A DNA stretch of 64,000 bases. Origin: Microbacterium sp. No. 7 (GTDB lineage Bacteria; Actinomycetota; Actinomycetes; Actinomycetales; Microbacteriaceae). Location: the NCBI RefSeq assembly GCF_001314225.1, contig NZ_CP012697.1, positions 1,364,001-1,428,000 on the forward strand, given 5' to 3'. The position numbers and the translations under genes are program-made. Of the stretch, positions 15,665 through 22,755 are shown piece by piece. The number at the start of each line of letters is the position of its first letter. The stretch's first letter is position 1. The notes beneath the pieces were generated by a model. It had not been told where the DNA came from. It was given only the letters and a program-made list of their open reading frames with translations, and made no database searches.

Positions 15665-15871
15665 ATGACTGACCGCAACCTCCCAAACACCGACATCCTC
15701 GCCGGCTACGGCACGAGTAAGGCCGCACGCGCATACCGTGCGCTTGTCGACGCCTACGGGCACGACGGATCTTGCGACGCCTACGCGCTCAACCGTGACT
15801 CGCACTGGACAGACGTCGTCAGACAGGCCTACCGGCACGGCGACATCGACAGTGAGGGGAACCTGACGTGA
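15665..15871 (+). CDS. Hypothetical small protein
   Basis: A 68-residue product (MTDRNLPNTDILAGYGTSK). The ATG at 15665 is chosen because the repeated leader CCCGAGAGGTAACCGCC precedes it. It overlaps the start of the following HTH gene by 4 nt. It looks helical, with YRALVDAYGHDGSCDAYAL. Function unknown. Confidence 0.6.
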   Translation: MTDRNLPNTDILAGYGTSKAARAYRALVDAYGHDGSCDAYALNRDSHWTDVVRQAYRHGDIDSEGNLT

Positions 15872-16104
15872 GCACGCGACGGACGAACGTCCTACGCCAT
15901 GCATCCGACGAAAAGCTCCACGACACCCTGCGGTCATGGTCGCGACTCTACGATGACAGGCGCCGCGAACGGCTGACAGACGGTATCCGCAAAGCTCGCC
16001 GCGTCGGCTGGACGTACGGCCTCATCGCCGACGCCCTGCGAATGCATCCCACGACCGTCAGCCGCATGCATCGAGCATGGCAGGACAAGCACTACCCGAT
16101 CTAG
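15868..16104 (+). CDS. Small helix-turn-helix protein
   Basis: A 78-residue basic protein. WTYGLIADALRMHPTTVSRM near the C-terminus is a good helix-turn-helix, with the recognition helix HPTTVSRMHRAW. The N-terminal half is Arg-rich and helical. It is the last gene before the CTAG-rich repeat array, so it is a candidate to bind that array, or to act as a regulator of the neighbouring promoters. It is too small for a typical repressor with an oligomerisation domain. Confidence 0.7.
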   Translation: MSTRRTNVLRHASDEKLHDTLRSWSRLYDDRRRERLTDGIRKARRVGWTYGLIADALRMHPTTVSRMHRAWQDKHYPI

Positions 16105-16189
16105 GACGCGCTAGGCGCCTCGCTGACGTGCTAGAGCAAGCGAGGCGACCTAGAACCCTAGGGGCGACCGGCAAGCTCGCGAGCGGGGC

Positions 16190-16332
16190 GAAGAGCTAGG
16201 CACCGATTCACCGACCGGCGAGGAGCTAGGCACCGAGGCACCGACCGGCGAGGAGCTAGGCACCGACCTCCGAAGAGCGAGGAACTAGGCACCGAGGCAC
16301 CGACCTCCGAAGAGCGAGGAACTAGGCACCGA
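16190..16332. repeat. Five-copy tandem array of a CTAG-containing 17-mer
   Basis: GARGARCTAGGCACCGA occurs at 16190, 16220, 16250, 16279 and 16316, that is at 30, 30, 29 and 37-bp spacing. Between the copies lie two alternating fillers, one built from TTCACCGACC or GGCACCGACC and the other from CTCCGAAGAGC. The near-regular three-turn spacing resembles iterons bound by an initiator. There is no spacer diversity of the CRISPR kind. Confidence 0.75.
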
Positions 16333-16834
16333 TTCACCGACCTCCGAAGACTCGAACCACCCTGAGAACTCGCCCCGAAGACTTGACAACCTAGCCAACA
16401 TCGACTATCACGCGCGTGCGCGCGCGTCGCGAGGCGAGAGGACTCGAAAGAATCAAGCTGACATAATAATTCCCGGTTTCGAGTTGCACAGCTCTCTACC
16501 CCCATCACTACTAAATAACCCAACACACCTGTAATTCACTAGGGACATAGATGCATCTCTGATTTTGAAGCCAACTTCCGCGAGATTCCGCGGAAGTCGT
16601 CTCAGCCCTAGCCTACGTATATGACCGCTAGACCATCTCAGCGCCTCAGAAACAGAATTACAGGACTTCAAAACCGGACAGGACATCCTAGCGATCCAAC
16701 CCACTTCCAGAACGCGATAACCCTGTTCTCCACTCTACGCATTTAGCCGCTGGACTACATGCGTAGACAGGCCAGAATTATCAGTGCAGTCGCCGCCAAC
16801 CCGCTGTCCCCGTCGGCGACCTCACTCCCAGCCA

Positions 16835-16851
16835 CTGAGAATCATTCTCAG
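16835..16851. promoter_or_regulatory. Perfect 17-bp palindrome
   Basis: CTGAGAATCATTCTCAG is an 8-bp perfect inverted repeat around one base, 24 bp upstream of the -35 element of the early promoter. It differs from the dispersed motif, so it may be the site of another regulator. Confidence 0.55.
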
Positions 16852-16858
16852 TACACAG

Positions 16859-16904
16859 ATTTAGTCCGCTAAACCTTGCAGATTAGTGAACAGTCCACTA
16901 ATCT
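16859..16904 (+). promoter_or_regulatory. Main early rightward promoter with two operators
   Basis: TTGCAG (16876-16881), a 17-nt spacer and TAATCT (16899-16904) form a good sigma-70-type promoter. ATTTAGTCCGCTAAA (16859-16873) lies just upstream of the -35, and GATTAGTG...CACTAATC (16881-16903, 8-bp arms) fills the spacer and -10. Bound protein would hide the promoter. Transcription would start near 16911, 27 nt before the first gene of the long operon. Confidence 0.65.
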
Positions 16905-16937
16905 TGAATCAACACCTCAACCCAGGAGGAAAACACC

Positions 16938-17090
16938 ATGACCGACTACACCCGTACCGCTACCGCCCGCCGGCAGGCAATCGAGAACCGCCGTCAGCGC
17001 GCCCTGAAGCGCGGCGCGCTGACGCTCACCCGCAACGGCTCGGTTCGTTCGATGACCGCCGCCCCGTCGCTGAAGGGCCGGGGCCTGTGA
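16938..17090 (+). CDS. Small basic protein, first gene of the long early operon
   Basis: A 50-residue, strongly Arg-rich product (MTDYTRTATARRQAIENRRQ). AGGAGGA precedes the ATG by 8 nt, the best ribosome site in the area. High charge suggests nucleic acid or host-protein binding; it may act as an early host-takeover peptide. Its stop overlaps the next start. Confidence 0.65.
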   Translation: MTDYTRTATARRQAIENRRQRALKRGALTLTRNGSVRSMTAAPSLKGRGL

Positions 17091-17335
17091 TGAGCAACCA
17101 GAGCCCGCGCCGTGCCTATCGCGCCACGCTGACGCGTCGCCAGTACCGCGCGCACCTGTCGTTGACCCCGGCGCAATTCCTCGCCACCATCGAGAGCGAG
17201 CTAGAGCGCCGCTACCCCGGATCGGATCAGTTTGAGGCGTTCGAGAAGGCAGGTGGTGACACCGAGAACGGCTCCGACTACCTCGCGCACTGGGGCGAGT
17301 ACTGGACAGCGAAGATGCAGGAGGCGGGCGCATGA
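17090..17335 (+). CDS. Hypothetical protein
   Basis: An 81-residue product (MSNQSPRRAYRATLTRRQY). The start is the ATG that overlaps the previous TGA. The C-terminal half is acidic and helical (FEKAGGDTENGSDYLAHWGE). No domain recognised. Confidence 0.65.
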   Translation: MSNQSPRRAYRATLTRRQYRAHLSLTPAQFLATIESELERRYPGSDQFEAFEKAGGDTENGSDYLAHWGEYWTAKMQEAGA

Positions 17336-18048
17336 GCGGCTACAGGAACCCGCTGGACATCATCAGCGCCGATTACGATCTGCCGCATGGATATGACTCA
17401 TGGGGGATCAAAAGCGTTGGGTTCGACGGTCGCACGAAATACGGTTTTGAATGGCCGGCACCGGGCGGCGAGACAGCCCGCTATGGACTGGACGATCACG
17501 AGTCGTCATGCCCGCGGCGCGAAGGCGATGGGCTCTGTGTAGCTACGACGTGGCGCGGCATGGCGTCGGGCGGCTATCGGGCGCTCTGCCTTCTCCTTGT
17601 CGCCTACCGCGCAAGCGAAGCGCGCGGGGATGAGCCGGGCAAGCTCCGAGTGCCGCAGGTGGCAGTGGTCGCGCGGATCGACGGGGAGCAGTTCATCCGG
17701 CAGGCGGACCTCTCGCGCGCGAACCTCTCGGGCGCGGCCCTCTCGGGCGCGAACCTCTGGGGCGCGAACCTCTGGGACGCGAACCTCTCGGGCGCGAACC
17801 TCTCGCGCGCGAACCTTCGGCGCGCGAACCTCTCGGGCGCGGCCCTCTCGGGCGCGAACCTCTGGGGCGCGAACCTCTGGGACGCGAACCTCTCGGGCGC
17901 GAACCTCTCGCGCGCGAACCTCTCGGGCGCGGCCCTCTGGGACGCGAACCTTCGGCGCGCGAACCTCTCGGACGCGAACTTCCGGAATGCGGACCTTCCC
18001 GCAAGCTGGACCGTCGAAATGGTGCGCGAGAGGGGTGGCATCGCATGA
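17332..18048 (+). CDS. Pentapeptide-repeat protein
   Basis: The 238-residue protein has a unique 124-residue N-terminal part with three Cys residues, then exactly 20 consecutive pentapeptides of A(D/N)LxX type (residues 125-224), then a short acidic/basic tail. This forms a right-handed quadrilateral beta-helix of five coils. Some members of the family (MfpA, Qnr) mimic DNA and protect or inhibit gyrase; here that is only a possibility. The repeats are nearly identical at DNA level, including a 98-bp duplication (17719-17816 and 17824-17921), so the array has expanded recently. Confidence 0.85.
   Translation: MSGYRNPLDIISADYDLPHGYDSWGIKSVGFDGRTKYGFEWPAPGGETARYGLDDHESSCPRREGDGLCVATTWRGMASGGYRALCLLLVAYRASEARGDEPGKLRVPQVAVVARIDGEQFIRQADLSRANLSGAALSGANLWGANLWDANLSGANLSRANLRRANLSGAALSGANLWGANLWDANLSGANLSRANLSGAALWDANLRRANLSDANFRNADLPASWTVEMVRERGGIA
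17719..17921. repeat. 98-bp tandem duplication within the pentapeptide gene
   Basis: Bases 17719-17816 recur at 17824-17921, an offset of 105 bp that equals seven pentapeptide codon blocks. The unit is in frame, so slippage or recombination changes the protein by whole repeats. Confidence 0.8.
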
Positions 18049-18353
18049 GCTACCGCGAAACCGCCCGCGCATTCGCCACGGCAGAGAGCAATAACCACCC
18101 CGCACACGGCGGGCAGGCCGCCGACTCCCTCCCCGTGTCCGACTGGGCCGAGTCCCGCCGCGAGCACATGACCCCGCAGACCATCGCCGCGAATCACGCG
18201 CTGCACGTCGAGAGCGCGGCGGCAGAGCTGCGCGAGGCGCTGTGGAACGCAGACGTAGACAACCCTATGCAGCGCCTAGCCCTGCTCGCAGACGTAGAGG
18301 ACGCCGCCCGCGCCTTGCTCGCCGCAATCGGGGAGGGGGAGGGCGCACGATGA
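18045..18353 (+). CDS. Hypothetical protein
   Basis: A 102-residue product (MSYRETARAFATAESNNH). The C-terminal 50 residues are a predicted helical pair (AAAELREALWNADVDN and LADVEDAARALLAAIG). It overlaps both neighbours by 4 nt. Function unknown. Confidence 0.65.
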   Translation: MSYRETARAFATAESNNHPAHGGQAADSLPVSDWAESRREHMTPQTIAANHALHVESAAAELREALWNADVDNPMQRLALLADVEDAARALLAAIGEGEGAR

Positions 18354-18607
18354 CGCATTGGAACGGCGACCGCCCTGGAAACCCGGATGAGTGGGCCGAG
18401 AAGATCACGAAGGTTGCAATTGAGCGTAGCGACGACCCATTGACGCCCTGGCACATCTGGGGGCGCGACTATGAGACAGGCGCGGTCACGGAGGATGTCT
18501 GGGATTTCCCCACCTTCACCGAGGCTGTCGCCGCGATCCCCGCATTCTTTGCCGAGCGCGCGCACAATGCCCTCGCCGCCATGACCGAGAAGGAGAACGC
18601 ACGATGA
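18350..18607 (+). CDS. Hypothetical protein ending in KENAR
   Basis: An 85-residue product (MTHWNGDRPGNPDEWAEK). It ends MTEKENAR and its stop overlaps the next ATG. The last codons and the following start region are repeated in the next two genes, suggesting a shared recombination joint. Confidence 0.65.
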   Translation: MTHWNGDRPGNPDEWAEKITKVAIERSDDPLTPWHIWGRDYETGAVTEDVWDFPTFTEAVAAIPAFFAERAHNALAAMTEKENAR

Positions 18608-18801
18608 ACGAGTACTACCGACAGGGCGCGATGAACTGCCCGACGTGCCACGCAGAGCTGACCGAGCGGAAGAATCCCACCCCAGAACAGGCGTGGTGCG
18701 GAACCTGGCTCGATCACCCGACGCAGATTTGGGGGACATGCGACATGGGGAATGTCCTAATCCCGTCCGCCGTCCTGACCGACAAGGAGAACGCACGATG
18801 A
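18604..18801 (+). CDS. Small zinc-ribbon-like protein
   Basis: A 65-residue product starting MNEYYRQGAMNCPTCHAEL. CPTC and a later C...C (WCGTW, TCDMG) could bind one zinc ion. Its first nine residues and its last residues (TDKENAR) repeat those of its neighbours. Function unknown. Confidence 0.65.
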   Translation: MNEYYRQGAMNCPTCHAELTERKNPTPEQAWCGTWLDHPTQIWGTCDMGNVLIPSAVLTDKENAR

Positions 18802-19115
18802 ACGAGTACTACCGACAGGGCGCGCTGAGCGTCCGGCGGGTGAACGGCTTCCCTGGCGGCTTCGCGGTCTACTTCGACCACGGCGCAGAGCAGCGCACGG
18901 AAGCCACAATCGTTCCGGCCCGGACACCGAACGCGAAGCACCCCGATTACGTCGGCCAGGAGCAGCCCTACGGCGGAAACTTCCGCACCAAGACCGGCGC
19001 GCGCCAGTACATGCAAGCGGTCGCAGAGTCGGGCATCCTGCCCGCCGACCGCCCCGCCACCACGGCAGAGATTCGCGCTCTGCGCGACTGGATCGAGAGT
19101 GAGAACGCACGATGA
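18798..19115 (+). CDS. Hypothetical protein sharing its N-terminus with the previous gene
   Basis: A 105-residue product starting MNEYYRQGALSVRRVNGF and ending IESENAR. The first 40 nt, including the ribosome site, are identical to the start of the 18604 gene, while the rest is unrelated. This points to module exchange at the gene start. Confidence 0.65.
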   Translation: MNEYYRQGALSVRRVNGFPGGFAVYFDHGAEQRTEATIVPARTPNAKHPDYVGQEQPYGGNFRTKTGARQYMQAVAESGILPADRPATTAEIRALRDWIESENAR

Positions 19116-19273
19116 CCCGCTACGGCATCCGCACCGAGTACGACGAGGGCACCGCCAAGACTGTGCCGCTCACAATCTGGTCCGGCTCTTTCATGGGCAC
19201 ATGGGAGGCGCGCGGCACGACCCGAGACGGCGCCCGCCGCGCCACGTTCCACGACTATAGCGGCGAAGCGTGA
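19112..19273 (+). CDS. Small hypothetical protein
   Basis: A 53-residue product (MTRYGIRTEYDEGTAKTV), with predicted beta strands (LTIWSGSFMGTWEARG). The start overlaps the previous stop by 4 nt. No domain recognised. Confidence 0.6.
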   Translation: MTRYGIRTEYDEGTAKTVPLTIWSGSFMGTWEARGTTRDGARRATFHDYSGEA

Positions 19274-19295
19274 TGCCTTCCTCGCCTCGGGCGGC

Positions 19296-19520
19296 ATGAG
19301 CGTTCACGAGCTGAACACCGATGCACTCCCGCTGCGAGGGACGATCGCCTGGTTCGGCTGGTACGTCGGCGGCACCGGCTGGGAAGAGATTCCCGACGTG
19401 CGCCTCGTGCAGCACCCGCATGCCCCGCAGAGCTTCGCGTTCATCCCCAAGCACAAGCGCCTGCCGCGCGAGTTTAGCGGCGGGGAGCTGTACTTCCGAC
19501 CACGAGACACCAAGAATTAA
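19296..19520 (+). CDS. Hypothetical protein
   Basis: A 74-residue product (MSVHELNTDALPLRGTIAW). The ribosome site is weak (CGGGCGG). Aromatic and Gly-rich (WFGWYVGGTGWEEI). Function unknown. Confidence 0.5.
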   Translation: MSVHELNTDALPLRGTIAWFGWYVGGTGWEEIPDVRLVQHPHAPQSFAFIPKHKRLPREFSGGELYFRPRDTKN

Positions 19521-19534
19521 GGAGCTAAACCACC

Positions 19535-19816
19535 ATGCGCATTCGCATCATCATCGACACACTGGACGCCGACGCGAACCCGGATTCGCCGTTCACGCTC
19601 AATGTCTACAGGGACGACGACGACGACACGCCGAGCCGCGAGCCGCTGGAAATCGGGGACGAGGGCTCATGCCTCGTCGGCTACCGGATCGGGCACCTGC
19701 TGGGCGCTCTCGGCCTGCACTGGGATCACGGCGGCGTGCTGGATCAGGCAGGGCAACCGTTGCCGCGCACCGGCAAGGAATGGCTTGACGACGAGAGGAG
19801 GGAGCGCGGCGCATGA
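19535..19816 (+). CDS. Hypothetical protein
   Basis: A 93-residue acidic product (MRIRIIIDTLDADANPD) with a run of Asp at 28-31. AAGGAG lies 10 nt before the ATG. The layout of strand, acidic loop and helix (GYRIGHLLGALGLHW) is shared with the 20100 product (GYLLGF), so they may be related. Function unknown. Confidence 0.65.
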   Translation: MRIRIIIDTLDADANPDSPFTLNVYRDDDDDTPSREPLEIGDEGSCLVGYRIGHLLGALGLHWDHGGVLDQAGQPLPRTGKEWLDDERRERGA

Positions 19817-20103
19817 GCATCAAGACACCCGAGCAGGTCGCGGATGAGCAGCTGAGTCACTTCGGGATCGGCGTGCATGATCCCTCGCGAGCGATCACCG
19901 CCGCCGCGATCACTGCCGCTATCAAAGCTGATAGCGCGCAGCGCCCGACGCGCCGCGTGCACATTGTGTTCGATGGGCCGCCCGCCCACGAGTCGGGCCG
20001 GTTCGTTGAGGTGGAGACGCCGGACGGCGAGAGCATCAGTCTGGGGAAATGGCTGCGCCGTCCCAATGGCTGGTGGGCGCTTGAGATCGAGGTGCCGGCA
20101 TGA
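19813..20103 (+). CDS. Hypothetical protein
   Basis: A 96-residue product (MSIKTPEQVADEQLSHFG). The N-terminal helical part is followed by a beta-rich C-terminal part (RVHIVFDGPPAHESGRFVEV). Similar openings are common in short actinophage proteins. Overlaps both neighbours by 4 nt. Confidence 0.65.
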   Translation: MSIKTPEQVADEQLSHFGIGVHDPSRAITAAAITAAIKADSAQRPTRRVHIVFDGPPAHESGRFVEVETPDGESISLGKWLRRPNGWWALEIEVPA

Positions 20104-20426
20104 CCACCATCACGATCCACTACCAGAGCCCCGAGGGCGACCCGTTCAAGGTCCCCCGCCCGCATCGCGTGGACATCGACGAGCAGGGGTGCGCCGGCCT
20201 CGTGCGCGGCGGGGAGATCGGCCCCGCGGGCTACCTGCTGGGATTCTGCCCGACTGTGACGCCTGACCCGGATAGCTGGGGGGAGCTGATCCTCGCACAT
20301 CAGCTCTACGACGGTGACGTTCTGCCGCGCGACTTGATCGGCTACTACCCCCAGTTCACGGGATCGGGCGAGGAAACCATGTTCGGCTACGACATGAAGA
20401 TCGACCGAATCGAGGTGTCGGCATGA
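20100..20426 (+). CDS. Hypothetical protein
   Basis: A 108-residue product (MTTITIHYQSPEGDPFKV), mostly beta-rich and acidic. It overlaps the previous and following genes by 4 nt. Function unknown. Confidence 0.65.
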   Translation: MTTITIHYQSPEGDPFKVPRPHRVDIDEQGCAGLVRGGEIGPAGYLLGFCPTVTPDPDSWGELILAHQLYDGDVLPRDLIGYYPQFTGSGEETMFGYDMKIDRIEVSA

Positions 20427-20707
20427 TCCCCGATCTCATTCACGCCTTCTACGTGCTCGACGGCGACATCCCGCACGGCGCGTTGCGCTTCCCGCGACCG
20501 GACGAGCCCGGCCTCGCAGAGCTGACTCTTGGCGAGTGCCGCCTGGCGATCGGCGACGACGAGCTGGAGGACGGCGACGGCGGGTTCACGTACACGGTCA
20601 CGGCGCTTGACGGCGACGTGATCGAGCACGACGGCGGCGTGGGCGACGAAGCGGCGCGCCGCGTGATTCAGAGGTTCATCAACGAATGGAAAGAGGGCAG
20701 GAAATGA
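20423..20707 (+). CDS. Hypothetical protein
   Basis: A 94-residue acidic product (MIPDLIHAFYVLDGDIPH) with a C-terminal helix (EAARRVIQRFINEWKEG). Overlaps neighbours by 4 nt. No domain recognised. Confidence 0.65.
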   Translation: MIPDLIHAFYVLDGDIPHGALRFPRPDEPGLAELTLGECRLAIGDDELEDGDGGFTYTVTALDGDVIEHDGGVGDEAARRVIQRFINEWKEGRK

Positions 20708-21078
20708 GCAATGTAACCGACCTTTACGGCCCGCAGGGCGCCGAAATCGCGGCTTTCATCGACCGCGTCGTGCAGCTGACCGGCGAGGAGGCCGCGAGCC
20801 TTCAGGCATCCGCGCCACTGTCGCAGAGCGCCATCGCAATGCTTCAGGCGGGCGCAGCGGCGCGACTGGCGGGCGATGATCGTCTTGCTGGATGGATTCA
20901 GGCGCGTAGTGATGCGGCATCGGCGGCGCCCAGCTTGAGCGACTATGTGGGTCGCATCGCCGGAGCGCTCGCGGTTCGCGATCTGATCGGCACGCCCTTC
21001 ACGCAGGCGCACTACGACCTGCTGACCGCGACGTGGCGCCGCGAGATCGGCCCGATTCACGCGGGTGATGCCCAGTGA
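20704..21078 (+). CDS. Hypothetical helical protein
   Basis: A 124-residue, Ala-rich, all-helical product. ATG at 20704 (MSNVTDLYGPQG) is chosen over the upstream in-frame ATG because it overlaps the preceding stop and has a GGCAGGAA ribosome site. Function unknown. Confidence 0.65.
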   Translation: MSNVTDLYGPQGAEIAAFIDRVVQLTGEEAASLQASAPLSQSAIAMLQAGAAARLAGDDRLAGWIQARSDAASAAPSLSDYVGRIAGALAVRDLIGTPFTQAHYDLLTATWRREIGPIHAGDAQ

Positions 21079-21227
21079 GTCGCGCTCAATGGGAAGAGGC
21101 GTACCGCGCGCAGCGGGCGCGACTGGAGCGCTTTCCGACGCGCAAGCACCCGGCAGTTAGCGCACTAATCCGCCGCGTGGAGGCGCTGGCAGAGTACGGG
21201 CGCAAGCGAGGGTACATCGCGAAATGA
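21075..21227 (+). CDS. Small basic protein
   Basis: A 50-residue helical product starting at GTG (MSRAQWEEAYRAQRARLERF). It overlaps both neighbours. The coding sequence includes TTAGCGCACTAAT (21157-21169), a weak match to the dispersed palindrome. Confidence 0.55.
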   Translation: MSRAQWEEAYRAQRARLERFPTRKHPAVSALIRRVEALAEYGRKRGYIAK

Positions 21228-21385
21228 ACCGCACTGTCACCGCCCTGCTGATCATTGCCGCCGCGCTGGTTGTTCCGGCGCTCATCGTCGGCACGTTCAA
21301 CGGCTTCTCCCTGCTCGGTGCCCTCGCCGCCGGGGGAGCCATCGCCCTCACCATCTACGGCGCACCGAGCGCCACCAAGGAGTAA
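21224..21385 (+). CDS. Small two-segment membrane protein
   Basis: A 53-residue product with two hydrophobic stretches, LLIIAAALVVPALIV (8-22) and LLGALAAGGAIALTIY (30-45). It overlaps the previous stop as ATGA. A role at the membrane, such as exclusion, is possible, but no family is recognised. Confidence 0.6.
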   Translation: MNRTVTALLIIAAALVVPALIVGTFNGFSLLGALAAGGAIALTIYGAPSATKE

Positions 21386-21389
21386 CCCC

Positions 21390-21629
21390 ATGTTGATGAG
21401 ATGCACCGATCCCTGGTGCGATCTGCCGCGCGACCACGCGGAGCCGCACGCCCGCTGGGCCGAAGATGCCCAGCGATGGACAGCAATACCGCGAGACGCG
21501 GCACGACGGCTCGCAGACGAGGCGCAGCACCTCCTGGACCTGACAGCCGAGCAAGCCGAGCGGTTCCAGGAGTGCGCAGAGCGGGAGCTGGGCGGAATCC
21601 TGGCCGCCGAGAGGGAGCCGGTGAGATGA
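21390..21629 (+). CDS. Hypothetical protein
   Basis: A 79-residue product (MLMRCTDPWCDLPRDHAE). An N-terminal Cys/His cluster (C..PWC..PRDH.EPH) could bind a metal ion, followed by a long helix. ACCAAGGAG precedes it. Function unknown. Confidence 0.6.
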   Translation: MLMRCTDPWCDLPRDHAEPHARWAEDAQRWTAIPRDAARRLADEAQHLLDLTAEQAERFQECAERELGGILAAEREPVR

Positions 21630-21910
21630 GAATGGAGATGACGATGTTCCCCTACTTGGTGGATGAGGTTCACGAGAAGCTGGTGAGCCAGGGCATCTGG
21701 CGAACGGATCGCGAGATCGACCGCGCGATCCTGACGGTCTGGGATGCGGAGTGCTCGCGCGTCGGGTACACGTTCGACCTGATGGCGCACTCGGTGAGCG
21801 AGCGCGTCTGGGATGACATGCTGTACCGGGGCGACGGCATCATGAGCCTGCTGGAGGTCGACGTCGACGGCGACGAGCTGGTCGACCGACTGGCGGACGT
21901 GCTCGCATGA
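21626..21910 (+). CDS. Hypothetical protein
   Basis: A 94-residue, helical acidic product (MRMEMTMFPYLVDEVHEK). It overlaps both neighbours by 4 nt. Function unknown. Confidence 0.6.
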   Translation: MRMEMTMFPYLVDEVHEKLVSQGIWRTDREIDRAILTVWDAECSRVGYTFDLMAHSVSERVWDDMLYRGDGIMSLLEVDVDGDELVDRLADVLA

Positions 21911-22113
21911 CGCGCCATACGTGGGCCGTGCCCATCACCGACTACGCGCAGCTGGCGCCGAAGTCCGCCGCCGAGGCTGCCGACACCCTGCCGACTGGCA
22001 TCGTGGCGCCATGCGCCCGCGAGGGTCGCGCGCTCGCAGCGTGGCGCGTGGCCGCTGCCGCGTCCGGCGCCGTCGCGGGCATTGCGGCAGGCGTTGCCGC
22101 AATCCTCATCTGA
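21907..22113 (+). CDS. Small membrane-anchored protein
   Basis: A 68-residue product with a C-terminal hydrophobic Ala/Gly/Ile segment (VAGIAAGVAAILI). It resembles tail-anchored small phage proteins. Function unknown. Confidence 0.55.
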   Translation: MTRHTWAVPITDYAQLAPKSAAEAADTLPTGIVAPCAREGRALAAWRVAAAASGAVAGIAAGVAAILI

Positions 22114-22141
22114 ACGAACGAACACAAGGAGCAGTCACGAC

Positions 22142-22705
22142 ATGAAGCTGAACGAGAAGCAGCGGGGAATCCTGGACGCCCTCGCAGCCAAGGACGCGGC
22201 GTACCGCCACGAGAAGTCGGTCGCGCGCGGGGAGGAGCTGGCGGCGGCGCGCATCCGCATCTCGGATCGTATCCGGGATCGCCTGATCGAGCGCGACAAG
22301 GCGGCGGCACTCGCGGACGAGGCGGGTATCCCGCGGAGCCAGATCGCGGCGCAGGGTCTCAGCACGACCAACACCAAGGACGCCCGCCGCGCGATCGCGC
22401 ACGGCAAGGAGCTGCTGGCCGCCCGCGAGATCGAGGACGCCGAGACCCCGCAGGCGGTCGAAGCAGCCCCGGCGACCTGGCAGATCGAGGACGGCGTACT
22501 GACGCTGACGCCGGAGGATCTGGCGCTCTACGCGGCTTTCGTCGGCACCTGGACGATCCCGCAATCGTGGCGGTTCGAGCTGGTCGACGGGCATGTGCGT
22601 CCGGCGGACGAGGACGACGACGAGACGTGGCTGAACCCTGTCGTGCAGATCGTCATGGCCCCGAACAGCCCGTGGCGCGAGCGCGTGCGTGCGGCGCTGG
22701 ACTAG
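22142..22705 (+). CDS. Hypothetical protein
   Basis: A 187-residue product. The N-terminal 80 residues form a charged coiled region (LNEKQRGILDALAAKDAAYR) with a possible helix-turn-helix (LADEAGIPRSQIAAQGL); the C-terminal part is acidic. ACAAGGAG precedes the ATG. The gene ends at a palindrome, directly before the helicase gene. Confidence 0.6.
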   Translation: MKLNEKQRGILDALAAKDAAYRHEKSVARGEELAAARIRISDRIRDRLIERDKAAALADEAGIPRSQIAAQGLSTTNTKDARRAIAHGKELLAAREIEDAETPQAVEAAPATWQIEDGVLTLTPEDLALYAAFVGTWTIPQSWRFELVDGHVRPADEDDDETWLNPVVQIVMAPNSPWRERVRAALD

Positions 22706-22733
22706 TCCGACTAGCGCAGTTAGTCCACTAAAT
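22702..22733 (+). promoter_or_regulatory. Two palindromes before the helicase gene
   Basis: CTAGTCCGACTAG (22702-22714, perfect, includes the preceding stop codon) and AGTTAGTCCACTAAAT (22718-22733). The second ends 22 nt before the GTG start of the helicase gene. Confidence 0.65.
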
Positions 22734-22755
22734 CGAGTCGGAAGGAGGCGAGTAA

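Larger units (their letters stand above)
16105..16937. other. 833-bp non-coding region with repeats, hairpins and the early promoter
   Basis: No credible gene lies here. It contains a five-copy tandem array (16190-16332), many CTAG tetranucleotides (about 15 between 16100 and 16700, though CTAG is normally the rarest tetramer), an alternating CG stretch near 16411-16426, a 9-bp hairpin (16574-16582 with 16589-16597), an 8-bp hairpin (16735-16742 with 16759-16766), a 17-bp palindrome and a promoter with two operators. The combination suits a replication origin or a master control region. Confidence 0.6.

Noticed and set aside
16190..16332. CRISPR array
   Set aside because: The spacers between the repeats are themselves repeated and of low diversity, repeat length is 17 bp, and no cas gene other than a phage Cas4-like nuclease is present.
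16384..16766. tRNA-like pieces on the minus strand (GGTCTAGCGGTCA, TAGTCCAGCGGCTAAA, TTCGAGTCC)
   Set aside because: They resemble D or T arms, but no cloverleaf with paired acceptor, anticodon and T stems could be built. I therefore treat them as chance or strongly decayed remnants.
17704..18003. Non-coding tandem repeat or CRISPR-like array
   Set aside because: The 15-bp periodicity is that of pentapeptide codons in a complete, coupled gene.
21157..21169. Operator site inside the 21075 gene
   Set aside because: TTAGCGCACTAAT keeps the arms but the centre is different; it may be coincidence in coding sequence, and is noted only in that gene.
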